This document shows positions 37,614 through 47,402 of a DNA stretch of 64,000 nucleotides, in pieces. The notes beneath the pieces were generated by a model. It was not told the origin of the DNA. It made no database searches and saw nothing but the letters and a program-made list of their open reading frames with translations. This DNA is from Anabaena subtropica FACHB-260 (GTDB taxonomy: Bacteria > Cyanobacteriota > Cyanobacteriia > Cyanobacteriales > Nostocaceae). A program made the translations under genes and the position numbers. The stretch spans positions 61,655 to 125,654 of the forward strand of contig NZ_JACJRF010000014.1 of assembly GCF_014697105.1 (NCBI RefSeq), written 5' to 3'. Position 1 is the stretch's first letter. Every line of letters starts with the position of its first letter.

Positions 37614-38237
37614 TTACAGTAAATACAGTAATCCGAACAGAATAATCCAGATTACGTCTACAAAGTGCCAGTATATTTCCGCAGCTTCGATACCAAAGTG
37701 TTTTTCGCTACTGTAGTGACCTTGAGTGCGCGATCGCCACAACACAGCCACAATTGCCAAAACGCCGATAGTTACGTGCAGTCCGTGAAAGCCAGTTAAT
37801 ACGTAAAATGCGCTAGCAAACAAGTTAGTTGTCAGCCCAAATTCTAAATGGGTATATTCATAAACCTGACCGACTAAGAAAATTGCACCCATCGCCGCAG
37901 TAATTGCTAACCAGATACGCATACCCTTAGCATCATTCTTTTTGATAGCAGTATCAGCATTGTGCATGACGAAGCTGCTAGCAATTAGATTGACGGTATT
38001 CACACTAGGAAGCAATAATTCTAACTCTGGTGTACCTGCTGGGGGCCATACAGGTAAGGTTGAACGGAAAGCCAAGTAGGCTCCGAACAAGCCCAAAAAT
38101 ATCATTCCTTCAGCAACCAGAAAGACAAATAACCCAAACAACCGATGATCAGGATGTTCTTCGTGATGACCAACTGCTTCTGCTGTATGGTGATGATTTA
38201 GTTCCGTTTTCGCTGGGTCAATAATTTGACTTTGCAT
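37614..38237 (-). CDS. ctaE: cytochrome c oxidase subunit III
   Basis: The 207-residue protein has about five to six helices, in line with the short cyanobacterial/caa3 form. It contains the subunit III signatures FLVAEGMIFLGLFGAYLAF, GFHGLHVTIG and EIYWHFVDVIWIILF. It stabilises the catalytic core. Third gene of ctaC-ctaD-ctaE, 86 bp after ctaD. Confidence 0.96.
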   Translation of the reverse strand: MQSQIIDPAKTELNHHHTAEAVGHHEEHPDHRLFGLFVFLVAEGMIFLGLFGAYLAFRSTLPVWPPAGTPELELLLPSVNTVNLIASSFVMHNADTAIKKNDAKGMRIWLAITAAMGAIFLVGQVYEYTHLEFGLTTNLFASAFYVLTGFHGLHVTIGVLAIVAVLWRSRTQGHYSSEKHFGIEAAEIYWHFVDVIWIILFGLLYLL

Positions 38238-38323
38238 GAATCTTAAAAATTGTGAATTTGGGAGTAATGAGTGCTAAGTGAGGAGTTGTGAGTAAGATAT
38301 GATTTCTCTGCTTCTTCTAGCTT

Positions 38324-40051
38324 CTACGACTCAATTGTTGGATATGGCTCATCAGGTTCAGCCCTCAGGACTGAATTGGGGCCAGCAGATAAAACTGGAT
38401 TGGGATCAGATAAGGGTACACCTTCGTTAGCCTTTTCCAAACCGTAATCATAAGGCCCTGTAGCTAATACTGGGAGTTTGTCAAAATTTTCAATGGCTGG
38501 TGGTGAGGTAGTCATCCACTCTAAGGTGAGTCCCCGCCAAGGATTATTACCGGCTTTCTCGCCGTACATCCAACTCCAAATCGCATTGAAAATAAAGGGG
38601 AATGTGGAAACTGCCAGGATGTAAGAACCGTAAGTGCAGATTTCGTTTAATGTCGCAAACTTGGGGTCATATTGTGCAATCCGGCGATTCATCCCCATCA
38701 AACCCAGATTGTGCATGGGTAAGAAGGTCATATTTAAACCCACAATGGTTAAGGCAAAGTGAACCTTACCCCAAAATTCGTTAACCATTCGTCCCGTCAT
38801 TTTCGGGAACCAATGATAAATGGCGGCAAAAATACCCAGTACACTACCACCAAACAAAACATAGTGTAGATGAGCTACCACAAAATAAGTATCGTGGACG
38901 TGAATATCAAAAGGCACGGCTGCCAACATTACACCACTGATACCACCAATTACGAAAGTGCCGACAAAGCCCATCGCAAACAGCATAGCGCTGTTGAACT
39001 GGATTTTTCCGCCCCACATTGTTGCTAACCAGCTGAAAATTTTGATCCCTGTCGGTACGGCAATGATCATGGTGGTGATCATAAAGAACATCCGCAACCA
39101 ACCGGGGATACCACTGGTAAACATATGGTGCGCCCAGACAATTAGCCCTAAGAAACTGATGGCTAAGGATGAGTAAGCGATCGCTTTATAACCGAAAATT
39201 GGTTTACGCGAGTGCATCGGGATAATCTCAGAAATTGCGCCAAAAAAGGGCAAAATCATGATGTATACCGCCGGGTGGGAGTAAAACCAGAACATATGCT
39301 GATACACCACAGGATCACCGCCACCTGTCGGGTTAAAAAATGCTGTTCCGGCTATTAAGTCAAAGGCTAACAAAATCAACCCGGCTGCTAACACCGGTGT
39401 TGAAAGTAAAACCAATGCCGAAGTGGCAAACATCGCCCAACAGAACAAAGGCATTTGATGGAAACCCATGCTAGGGACACGCATCTTGAGGATGGTAACG
39501 AGGAAGTTAATCGCCCCCAAAATTGAAGATGTTCCCAACAGTAGGACACTCATAATCCAAATACCCTCACCCACTTGTCCTGTGACTAGGCTCAAGGGAG
39601 GGTAGGAAGTCCAGCCGGCATCTGGTGCATCACCCACAACTAAACTGGCAATTAGCAACAATCCAGCCGGGGGAATCATCCAAAAAGCCACAGCATTTAG
39701 TCTAGGGAATGCCATATCTCTAGCCCCAATCATCAGGGGAATCAGATAGTTAGCAAATCCTGCACCAGCCGGCACAATCCACAAGAAAATCATGATTGTG
39801 GCGTGCAGTGTGAATAAACTGTTGTAGACTTCTGGGGTAACAAAATCTACTTCTGGCGTGCGTAGTTCTGTACGCACCAAGTCAGCCATCACGCCGCCGA
39901 TGCAGTAAAAAATGAAGGAAGTGACTAGGTATTGTAGCCCAATCACTTTATGGTCAGTATTAAAACTGAAGTAATCTCGCCAATGTCTCACCCCTGGTTC
40001 GTCAATTAGAGCAGGGATGTTGGCAGTTTCTTGCAACTGAGCTTGTGTCAT
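38324..40051 (-). CDS. ctaD: cytochrome c oxidase subunit I, A2-type haem-copper oxidase
   Basis: All metal ligands are present: low-spin haem H83 and H396, CuB H259, H308 and H309, and high-spin haem H394. The helix-VI motif is Y257-S-H-P-A-V-Y263, so the Glu of A1-type oxidases is replaced by the YS pair of the A2 type. The crosslinked Tyr263 remains. The subunit reduces O2 to water and pumps protons in plasma or thylakoid membranes. 575 residues is typical. Confidence 0.97.
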   Translation of the reverse strand: MTQAQLQETANIPALIDEPGVRHWRDYFSFNTDHKVIGLQYLVTSFIFYCIGGVMADLVRTELRTPEVDFVTPEVYNSLFTLHATIMIFLWIVPAGAGFANYLIPLMIGARDMAFPRLNAVAFWMIPPAGLLLIASLVVGDAPDAGWTSYPPLSLVTGQVGEGIWIMSVLLLGTSSILGAINFLVTILKMRVPSMGFHQMPLFCWAMFATSALVLLSTPVLAAGLILLAFDLIAGTAFFNPTGGGDPVVYQHMFWFYSHPAVYIMILPFFGAISEIIPMHSRKPIFGYKAIAYSSLAISFLGLIVWAHHMFTSGIPGWLRMFFMITTMIIAVPTGIKIFSWLATMWGGKIQFNSAMLFAMGFVGTFVIGGISGVMLAAVPFDIHVHDTYFVVAHLHYVLFGGSVLGIFAAIYHWFPKMTGRMVNEFWGKVHFALTIVGLNMTFLPMHNLGLMGMNRRIAQYDPKFATLNEICTYGSYILAVSTFPFIFNAIWSWMYGEKAGNNPWRGLTLEWMTTSPPAIENFDKLPVLATGPYDYGLEKANEGVPLSDPNPVLSAGPNSVLRAEPDEPYPTIES

Positions 40052-40057
40052 GGTTAA

Positions 40058-40170
40058 GAGTCAATAGTCATTAGTCAATGGTCAATAGTCAATAGTCATA
40101 AGCTATAGCTTTGGAATATGGACTCATAGTCAATAGTCGCTGGTTATAGCTATGGACTGTGGACTATGGA
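40058..40170. repeat. heptanucleotide repeat cluster between ctaC and ctaD
   Basis: Tandem AGTCAAT / AGTCATT variants, followed by ATGGACT-type units, fill the ctaC-ctaD spacer. It is the same family as at 15041. Because it lies inside an operon it will be transcribed. Confidence 0.75.
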
Positions 40171-40177
40171 CTTTGAA

Positions 40178-41245
40178 CTACTTGTGAATGTGATGTAACA
40201 TTTCTGGCTTAATCCCCATTTCCTTGGTGTAAGGAGCGAGATATTCATCGGGGGTTAGGTCTGTAGGGTTGATAGCAACGGCTTGATTGAGCGTATCACT
40301 GTTAGCTGCTACCTGTTCTTGTGTCCATTTGTTAAATGCTTCTTCCGGTTCAACCACTACCTGTGTTCGCATTGCGCCGTGGTAGGGGCCGCATAGTTCA
40401 GCACAGATGAGAGTATAGTCACCTGCTTTTTTGGGTGTGAAGCGCATTTCGGTTTGTCTACCGGGAATCGCATCTTGTTTCAAGCGAAATTCGGGAACCC
40501 AAAAGGCATGGATGACATCGTTGGCTGTCATATTAATTTGCACTTCGCGCCCAATGGGAACGTGTAACTCACCAGTGGTGATACCTGTTTCAGGATAGGT
40601 GAAAATCCAAGCGTATTGTAGACCTGTGACGTTGACTACCAATTCTGGTGGTTTTCCAGCTTTCTCTGGACTGGGGCCAATGGTGGGAGCCACAATACCC
40701 ACCCCTGGAGCATTCTGTTTTTGGGGAATTTGGTCGGCGTTGCGGACTGCGGCTGTTGCCGGGTCTTCCATTGCCTGATCAGATTTTTCTTGATTGAGGT
40801 TGGGAGTATCTTGGAGGGTTGCAGCAATGGCAGCCCCTGGCATTGTCATGGAACTTTGAGTTATCGGGGCTTCATGGATGGCGTGGGGATCAAAACCACC
40901 GATGTCATTATAAACTTCAAAGCTATAGACAGAAATACCGATAACAATAATTGCGGGGATCGCTGTCCAGAGTATTTCTAATGGTACGTTTCCCTCGATT
41001 GGTGGGCCGTCTTCATTATCACCAGCCCGCCGACGATATTTAATTGCACAGTAAATTAATACACCTTCAACAATCAAAAATATACCTGCGGAAACAGTCA
41101 TCATTGTATTAAAAAGACCATCCACTAAATCCGCTTCATCTGCGGCAGCGACTGGCATTAGCCCATGATTTTGACCGTACCAAAGGCTGATCAGGGTTAG
41201 CCCGATGCCTATTAGTAATGTCCAGATTGAACTTGGAATTTTCAC
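40178..41245 (-). CDS. ctaC: cytochrome c oxidase subunit II
   Basis: Two N-terminal membrane helices precede a periplasmic/lumenal cupredoxin domain. CuA ligands are H246 (DVIHAFWVPEF), C281, E283, C285, H289 and M292 (CAELCGPYHGAM). An insertion of ~75 residues (about 125-200, rich in P, A, Q) separates the helices from the cupredoxin domain. The subunit takes electrons from cytochrome c6 or plastocyanin. It is the first gene of the operon. Confidence 0.97.
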   Translation of the reverse strand: MKIPSSIWTLLIGIGLTLISLWYGQNHGLMPVAAADEADLVDGLFNTMMTVSAGIFLIVEGVLIYCAIKYRRRAGDNEDGPPIEGNVPLEILWTAIPAIIVIGISVYSFEVYNDIGGFDPHAIHEAPITQSSMTMPGAAIAATLQDTPNLNQEKSDQAMEDPATAAVRNADQIPQKQNAPGVGIVAPTIGPSPEKAGKPPELVVNVTGLQYAWIFTYPETGITTGELHVPIGREVQINMTANDVIHAFWVPEFRLKQDAIPGRQTEMRFTPKKAGDYTLICAELCGPYHGAMRTQVVVEPEEAFNKWTQEQVAANSDTLNQAVAINPTDLTPDEYLAPYTKEMGIKPEMLHHIHK

Positions 41246-41647
41246 GGCTCACTTAATTGAATTGATTACGTTATCTCAATGCGTCTCACTTACTAAGGTA
41301 ATCTAGGTGAGGAAATATGGTGGCTCATGGTCTGAAATCTTTATTAATTTTTTCGACTATATTAATAATTTTGAGTAAAAGAGATTTATTAGATACTGCC
41401 AACAGTAGATGCGAAAAATTAAAAAAATTTAAGGAAAATTTAGCAATTGAAAATTAATGAACGTTAATCAATTTCTGACAACTTGAAAAATACCTAAAGC
41501 TTCGGGCTAATAAGCGCTGGAGTAGTTCAAAGTAATAAGTAAAAGCTCATCAATAAACCCGGTTACATACGCTAGGGTGGAGATGGGTCGGTAATGAAAA
41601 TAGAAAATTTTAAGCCGCTTACCAAGGGCGGGCAGAAGGTATCGTTC
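41246..41647. promoter_or_regulatory. divergent promoter region between ctaC and ctaA
   Basis: About 400 bp separate the oxidase structural operon from the haem A synthesis genes. The central part (41330-41460) is very AT-rich. No clear NtcA or other palindromic box is visible to me, so the promoters are inferred from gene orientation only. Confidence 0.45.
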
Positions 41648-42619
41648 ATGAACGAATTTGTCCTAGAACAACAAAATGAAACGGCAGCAGAGCAGCAAAA
41701 GCCCAAGGATATGATTCGTCGCTTAGTGTGGAAGATGTCTATAGCCACCTTGATTTTGATGGCTATAGGTAGTGCTACCCGCGTGATGAATGCTGGCCTA
41801 GCTTGCCCAGACTGGCCCCTCTGCTACGGTGAATTAGTGCCAGCCAAGCAAATGAATCTCCAAGTGTTCTTGGAGTGGTTTCATAGATTGGATGCAGGTT
41901 TGATTGGCATCAGCGCGATCGCTCTGTTTGGTTTATCCTGGTGGCATAAACGTGCTTTACCCTCCTGGCTACCTTGGGCATCGACTTTTGCCCTATTCTT
42001 AATCGTCTTTCAAGGCATCCTGGGAGGACTCACTGTCACCGAATTATTGCGATTTGATATCGTCACCGCCCATTTGGGAACAGCGCTCTTGTTTTTCACT
42101 AGCCTACTAATTATCGGTATAGCCTTAACCCCCTATCAAGGCACAGGTAACGTTGGTAAGTTGCCTTGGGTGGGTTTAGTGGCCGCGATTTTAGTTTACG
42201 TCCAGAGTCTCTTAGGTGCTTTAGTCGGCTCTCGCTGGGCGCTACATCAGTGCTTTGGTGGTTCTCAACTTTGCAATGTCATGTACAGTCATATTTTTGG
42301 CTTAGTACCCCCAACAGTGGCAACCTTAGCAGTGGTTTTGATTTCCTGGTGGACACCTGCACTACATCCAGCGCTGCGACGATTGGCTAATATGGCTGGA
42401 GGGCTGTTAATTTTACAAATCCTTTTAGGATTTGCCACTTTCCGCTTACATCTCCAAGTCGAACCTCTAACAGTCTCTCACCAATTGATAGGAGCTACTC
42501 TGCTCGGTACTTTAGTAGCTTTTACCGTCCTATCATTACGCGACTGGGCTACAAGTCGAGAAATCAACGCTTACCCGGTTGGTTGGACAGCAACTGCTAC
42601 AAATACCCAAACGAAATGA
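41648..42619 (+). CDS. ctaA: haem A synthase
   Basis: Eight-helix CtaA with the haem-binding His set in its two halves: FHRLDAG, HLGTALLFF, LHQCFGG and HQLIGATLL. The ACPDWPLCYGE loop carries the Cys pair. It oxidises haem O to haem A for CtaD. I chose ATG 41648 (AGAAGG eight bases upstream); ATG 41594 adds 18 residues and has GGAG further upstream, so it cannot be excluded. Pairing with ctaB completes haem A synthesis. Confidence 0.93.
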   Translation: MNEFVLEQQNETAAEQQKPKDMIRRLVWKMSIATLILMAIGSATRVMNAGLACPDWPLCYGELVPAKQMNLQVFLEWFHRLDAGLIGISAIALFGLSWWHKRALPSWLPWASTFALFLIVFQGILGGLTVTELLRFDIVTAHLGTALLFFTSLLIIGIALTPYQGTGNVGKLPWVGLVAAILVYVQSLLGALVGSRWALHQCFGGSQLCNVMYSHIFGLVPPTVATLAVVLISWWTPALHPALRRLANMAGGLLILQILLGFATFRLHLQVEPLTVSHQLIGATLLGTLVAFTVLSLRDWATSREINAYPVGWTATATNTQTK

Positions 42620-42792
42620 GGAAGTGGGGAGATTGGGAAGCGGGGGAAGATTGGGAAAAGATTCTAATTCCCTCATCCTCCTCATCCTCCTTAATATTCC
42701 TCATCCCCTTCATCTCCCCACATACTCTTACGCAACACGGTATCAACTGGGGCTGCAATTAAGTTGTTGAAAAATAAGGAATTAAACTCAAA

Positions 42793-43749
42793 ATGATTGA
42801 GACTAATGTCTCTCGTCGCCACCACGAAAGTTTTCTCCAGGTAATTCAAAGCTATTACCAGCTAACTAAACCCCGTATTATCCCGTTGTTGTTAATTACT
42901 ACGGCTGGAAGTATGTGGATTGCAGCTAAGGGACAAGTAGACCCTGTGCTATTGTTAGTCACTATGGCTGGTGGTACTTTGGCCGCTGCCAGCGCCCAGA
43001 CAATTAATTGCATTTATGACCGGGATATTGACTATGACATGGAACGGACACGCCATCGTCCCATGCCATCCGGTAAGGTACAAGTGCGTGATGCGCTAAT
43101 TTTTGCGATCGCTCTAGCTGTACTTTCTTTTACCCTACTAACAGTATTCGCCAATCTCCTAGCTGCTTCACTAGCGTTATCTGGTATTATTTTTTACGTT
43201 TTAATCTACACCCATTGGTTGAAACGTCATAGCACCCAAAATATTGTGATCGGTGGCGCGGCTGGGGCAATTCCTGCTTTAGTTGGTTGGGCAGCCGTCA
43301 CAGGTACATTAAGCTGGAGTGCATGGTTAATTTTCGCCATCGTCTTTTTGTGGACACCACCCCATTTCTGGGCACTGGCTTTGATGATTCGTGATGACTA
43401 TGCCAAAGTTGGTATCCCCATGCTCCCTGTAGTTGAAGGTAATGCCGCAACAGTCAAGCAAATTTGGTATTACACACTAATTACAGTCGCCGCTACTCTA
43501 TTACTGGTTTATCCTCTGCACTCTAGTGGTATCGTTTATGCAGCGATCGCTTTATCTCTAGGAGCCTTGTTTATCCGCAAATCCTGGCGCTTATTGCATA
43601 ACCCAGATGATCGCCCCACGGCTAGAGAATTGTTCCTCTATTCCATCTCTTACATGATGCTGTTATGCCTGGGAATGGTAGTAGATAGCCTCCCCATCAC
43701 CCATCATCTAGTCAACGCTGCTATTAGTCAGTTGCATCTCATTAGTTAA
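42793..43749 (+). CDS. ctaB: protohaem IX farnesyltransferase (haem O synthase)
   Basis: UbiA-family prenyltransferase of 318 residues. The Asp-rich motif [21 protein letters not shown] binds farnesyl diphosphate and Mg2+; a second loop has [15 protein letters not shown]. It attaches a farnesyl group to haem B, the step before CtaA. It lies 173 bp behind ctaA, with a purine/pyrimidine-skewed spacer, and probably shares its transcript. Confidence 0.96.
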   Translation: MIETNVSRRHHESFLQVIQSYYQLTKPRIIPLLLITTAGSMWIAAKGQVDPVLLLVTMAGGTLAAASAQTINCIYDRDIDYDMERTRHRPMPSGKVQVRDALIFAIALAVLSFTLLTVFANLLAASLALSGIIFYVLIYTHWLKRHSTQNIVIGGAAGAIPALVGWAAVTGTLSWSAWLIFAIVFLWTPPHFWALALMIRDDYAKVGIPMLPVVEGNAATVKQIWYYTLITVAATLLLVYPLHSSGIVYAAIALSLGALFIRKSWRLLHNPDDRPTARELFLYSISYMMLLCLGMVVDSLPITHHLVNAAISQLHLIS

Positions 43750-43905
43750 AACATGGATGATTAAGCGATCGCGCTGGTAGTATGTAGTGGCGCGATCGCA
43801 TTTTTCAATATTTAAAAAACTATATTTGCTAGTCAGCATCAGCCAATGCCAAAGCAATTCCCTTAAATTCAAGTAAAGTTATGAAAGTAGTTGCTAGGCA
43901 TCTCA

Positions 43906-44973
43906 ATGGTTGTAAGAAGCGAACTTCTAGAAAAAATGGGTAAGGTTAAAGACTATCTCACCTCATCAGATCCTATGCCTCTGTTTTTAGAAGCTGATAC
44001 TTGTACGCTTTTAAAGCTATTTCCTGATAATTGCATCGATTGTGTAATAACATCTCCACCTTACTGGGGACACAGAGCTTATGCTAATGGAGGAATTGGG
44101 CTGGAAGAAAAATGGGAAGAATATACTAGAAAACTGCTTGGAATATTTTTTGAGATAAAGCGAATCCTAAAACCTGGCGGATCTTTTTGGCTCAATATCG
44201 GGGATGCTTATCAAAATAAATCTCTGATTGGTATCCCTTGGCGAATTGCTCTTGAGATGACTGATAATCAAGGTTGGATTCTTCGCAATAGTGTTGTTTG
44301 GAATAAGGTAAAAGGCGCACCTGATAATGCAAAAGATAAACTCCGAAACATATATGAGCCTGTTTTTCATTTTGTAAAAACAGATCGCTATTTCTATAAT
44401 GTTGATGCAATTCGCTCAAAGCCAAGACAAGCTAAGGTTGTCAATGGTTCGGTAGTTTCTGCGACAGGTGTTTCTGGTGTACGTTATCGACGAAAAATTG
44501 AATTATCCACAGTACTTAATGATACAGAACGAACAAATGCACTTAAGGCTCTTGATGGAATATTAGAAGAAGTACGGGTAGGTAAAATATCTGACTTTCG
44601 TATGATCATTCGAGGAGAGCAACGAACAACACATTCGGACTCAGTGAAAGTTTCTGGACGAGCGCGTGAACTTGCTGAACGTGGTTTTTATTTTCTTAAA
44701 TACCATCCGAATGGCAGTAAGCCTAGCGATGTTTGGGATATCTTACCAGAAGACACTCAAAAGCGAAAACTTCACTTTGCACCTTATCCTGAGGATCTCT
44801 GTAAAATTCCGATTCTTGCTACCTGTCCACAATCAGGTGTTGTGCTAGATCCGTTTATGGGTACAGGCACAACAAACTTAGTTGCTTGCCAACTACAACG
44901 AAAATCGATTGGAATTGATGTTTCAGGCGAGTACATCACTATTGCTCGTGAAAGGTGTGGCTTATTCTCATGA
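43906..44973 (+). CDS. type II DNA methyltransferase, amino-methylating (beta-order), of a NotI-like system
   Basis: Catalytic motif IV is TSPPYWG (49-55), which comes before the AdoMet-binding motif I (VLDPFMGTGTTN) near the C-terminus. This beta-type order and the S/T-SPPY form fit N4-cytosine or N6-adenine methylases, more often N4-C. The ~150 residues between (about 165-290) should hold the target-recognition domain. Its TGA overlaps the ATG of the endonuclease (ATGA). It presumably protects the host from that enzyme. It sits between ctaB and a CPBP gene without phage or transposon genes. Confidence 0.88.
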   Translation: MVVRSELLEKMGKVKDYLTSSDPMPLFLEADTCTLLKLFPDNCIDCVITSPPYWGHRAYANGGIGLEEKWEEYTRKLLGIFFEIKRILKPGGSFWLNIGDAYQNKSLIGIPWRIALEMTDNQGWILRNSVVWNKVKGAPDNAKDKLRNIYEPVFHFVKTDRYFYNVDAIRSKPRQAKVVNGSVVSATGVSGVRYRRKIELSTVLNDTERTNALKALDGILEEVRVGKISDFRMIIRGEQRTTHSDSVKVSGRARELAERGFYFLKYHPNGSKPSDVWDILPEDTQKRKLHFAPYPEDLCKIPILATCPQSGVVLDPFMGTGTTNLVACQLQRKSIGIDVSGEYITIARERCGLFS

Positions 44974-45857
44974 CAAAAGTTATTGAATTATATGGAAATC
45001 CTACAAATTATTCACTCACTTGGAGCGAGATCGCCTCTAGTCAAAATTGTCCTTTTCTAGCCCGTAAATGCCTCAAAAATCGGAAGAGTGAGCCAGATAT
45101 TACTATTGGTACCTGCACGGTATCTTATGGTAGAGAAACCCGAAATATTATTATTTGTCCGTTTCGGCTTCTTGAGCGTAGCCAGATATTTATTGACTGT
45201 ATTCATCTGTTGACATTGCACGAACCAGGTAATGAACTTCGGATTGTTCCTGAAATTTCAGTACCCGGAGGCAGCATAGATTATTGTCTTGCTTCTGTAC
45301 GCGCTGGAAAAGTTATTGACTTTGTTGGCATTGAGATGCAAACCCTTGATACGACTGGCACAGTGTGGCCAGAGCGGCAACGTTTTCTTCAAAATCACGG
45401 TATTGCCGTAAAAGATGCGGATGTTACATCGGAAAAGGGTTTTGGTATGAATTGGAAGATGACAGCAAAGACAATCTTGATGCAACTCCACCACAAAATT
45501 CATACCTTTGAATATCTCAGTAAACATCTTGTTTTAGTAGCTCAAGATTGCCTTATTGATTATATGCAAGGGGCGTTTTCTTTTGAGCATATTCAGGATG
45601 CTCGCCTTGGAAACCCTATGCACTTTCACTCTTACACATTGCTTACCGAAGCTTCAGGTTATCGCCTTCAGCTTACACAAAGATGGAGTACAGACGCGAA
45701 TGGAATTGCATTGTGTCTTGGTTTACAGACCAGCCCAAGAGTAGAATTAGAGGCAATGCTGCGACAAATTGAAGATAAATTACCACAAAGCACTTTATTA
45801 TCTGTTGGGCAACCTTTACCTGTTTCTACTCATGAAGACGTTGCTGATGACAGCTAA
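44970..45857 (+). CDS. NotI-family restriction endonuclease
   Basis: The 295-residue protein starts at the ATGA overlap (ATG 44970). Four cysteines, C27, C34, C49 and C63, lie in blocks CPF, KCLKNRKSEP, IGTCTVSYG and IICPFR. This matches the iron-Cys4 module of R.NotI as I remember it. The nuclease core follows: D103 in PGGSIDYCL and E121-x-Q123 in DFVGIEMQ, the PD-ExQ variant also used by NotI. Recognition sequence cannot be read here; family members cut GC-rich palindromes. Host target sites must be methylated by the upstream gene. Confidence 0.82.
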   Translation: MTKVIELYGNPTNYSLTWSEIASSQNCPFLARKCLKNRKSEPDITIGTCTVSYGRETRNIIICPFRLLERSQIFIDCIHLLTLHEPGNELRIVPEISVPGGSIDYCLASVRAGKVIDFVGIEMQTLDTTGTVWPERQRFLQNHGIAVKDADVTSEKGFGMNWKMTAKTILMQLHHKIHTFEYLSKHLVLVAQDCLIDYMQGAFSFEHIQDARLGNPMHFHSYTLLTEASGYRLQLTQRWSTDANGIALCLGLQTSPRVELEAMLRQIEDKLPQSTLLSVGQPLPVSTHEDVADDS

Positions 45858-45915
45858 AAATTTTTAAGTGAAATTATATTGACTTAAACGCTATACAAAC
45901 TATAAGTTTCCTGCC

Positions 45916-46782
45916 TCATAACACAGAAAATAACCAGAGTATTAAGCTAGTTCCCAAAACACATAGAATTCCTGCCACCCCAGCTAGGGGTTTTTTATTT
46001 TTCCCAGTCCACCATTCGGAGACTTTACCTGTGTAAGTAACTAGTTGGGCTGTATCTATGGTAGCGATCGCCCAGACTAAAGCTGAATGTAATCCCCAGG
46101 CTATACCTAAATTACCGCGATCGCTTATCCTTGCCAACACCAGCATCATTCCTAGTAACCACAGTCCCGGTAATTGTGGCAATGTTTCCTTTTGTTCCCA
46201 GATTAAATGTAAAACGGCAAAAATTAAGCTAGAAATTATCCCTGCTGTCCATACTGGGTAGTCTCTTTCTAATTCCGTCAACAGGAAACCACGAAAAACT
46301 AATTCTTCAATCCCTCCCACCAAAACAGCTATCAATAAGATTGGTAAAGAAATAGATGCTAATTGCTTGATATTTAACTCTTGAAAATTGCACCAACCAA
46401 GCCAAAATTGACAGCTAAATAAAGTAGCTATACTTAACACTCCTAAACCAAAACCTAGTGTGAAGGAACTCAATATGGCAAAATTACTAGCAATCCCATA
46501 ATTAACAAAAGAACCATTAGTTAACCAAATCACTCCCCAGAGAACCAGAGGCGCTAATAAGTAGAGTGATACCATCAATGGTAGTTTCTGCTCTGGCTGC
46601 AACGGTTTTATAGGTTGCCAATTGAGTAATTTTAGTGATATCGCTGCAATTGGCAACCAACAACCTAACCAGATCAAAAAAAACGCCATCACAACAACTA
46701 TGGCTGAGGCATCTTTCATAAATGCCAGCAGATTGTTGATGGATGGCGTCAGGAAACTTATCAAATTCAACACAAAAATCAC
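45916..46782 (-). CDS. CPBP-family intramembrane glutamic protease
   Basis: The 288-residue membrane protein has about eight helices. The CPBP/Abi motifs are GGIEELVFRGFLL (EExxxR), a following AVLHLIWE (FxxxH type) and a third helix with ALVW near the C-terminus. Family members cleave within membranes (Rce1-like) or assist in bacteriocin immunity; cyanobacterial members are mostly uncharacterised. It is convergent with the restriction gene. Confidence 0.85.
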   Translation of the reverse strand: MIFVLNLISFLTPSINNLLAFMKDASAIVVVMAFFLIWLGCWLPIAAISLKLLNWQPIKPLQPEQKLPLMVSLYLLAPLVLWGVIWLTNGSFVNYGIASNFAILSSFTLGFGLGVLSIATLFSCQFWLGWCNFQELNIKQLASISLPILLIAVLVGGIEELVFRGFLLTELERDYPVWTAGIISSLIFAVLHLIWEQKETLPQLPGLWLLGMMLVLARISDRGNLGIAWGLHSALVWAIATIDTAQLVTYTGKVSEWWTGKNKKPLAGVAGILCVLGTSLILWLFSVL

Positions 46783-46967
46783 GATGAACTACTTGCAGAA
46801 TAAATTTGTAGCTTATTAATCAAGCCTCTACTAAGAGTAGTCACTTCTGCAAGGACTTAACCGTATTTTTGAGTTAGATAAAATTATTTAATCAGGGATA
46901 CCAGTTTGTTATGGTACTAGGGATACGTTAAAAGTCATCACTTTCACGCATCTCTAACCCAGGGAAT

Positions 46968-47402
46968 TTACTCCTCATCTTCCAAATCTTCATCAGATTC
47001 GTCAATATCTAAATCTGGAGAAAGCTTTTTATCACTTTCACCGAGTTGAATCAAGTGAATGTGCTTGTATCCCAGTCTAATTTCAAATTCATCACCAGGT
47101 TTTAGTCCCATTGCTTTGGTGTAGGTAGCACCAATGACAATTTGACCATTTTGATGAACACTAACCCGATATGTCGGTTCACGACCACGACCATCTTTTG
47201 GTGCTTCTGGACTTAGAGGAATCCCTCTAGCCGACAGCAAAGCATCATAAAAATCCGTGAGATTGACCCGGACTTGGTTATTTTTAGTAACGGTATAGTA
47301 ACCGCACTGTTTAGCTCTTTCTCTTCGTGGTAGATTAGAAAGTTCTTTTACCTTAGCTAGCAGTGCTTTTCCAGTTAAAGGCGCGGTTGCAGTTTCAGTC
47401 AT
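46968..47402 (-). CDS. calA: cyAbrB-type transcription regulator (CalA-like)
   Basis: A 144-residue protein with the cyanobacterial AbrB layout: a helical N-terminus (LTGKALLAKVKELSNLPRRERAKQCGYYTV) and a C-terminal swapped-hairpin AbrB domain (YRVSVHQNGQIVIGATYTKAMGLKPGDEFEIRLG). An acidic tail follows. Start ATG 47402 is used; a TTG three codons earlier is in frame. CyAbrB proteins bind AT-rich DNA broadly and tune carbon/nitrogen balance, hydrogenase and heterocyst genes. Choice of cyAbrB1 (CalA) over cyAbrB2 rests on recalled synteny with sdhB and cox genes. Confidence 0.85.
   Translation of the reverse strand: MTETATAPLTGKALLAKVKELSNLPRRERAKQCGYYTVTKNNQVRVNLTDFYDALLSARGIPLSPEAPKDGRGREPTYRVSVHQNGQIVIGATYTKAMGLKPGDEFEIRLGYKHIHLIQLGESDKKLSPDLDIDESDEDLEDEE

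Noticed and set aside
46914..46926. GTA...TAC element upstream of the CPBP gene as an NtcA site
   Set aside because: The spacing is seven bases, not the required eight, and no suitably placed -10 box is evident.
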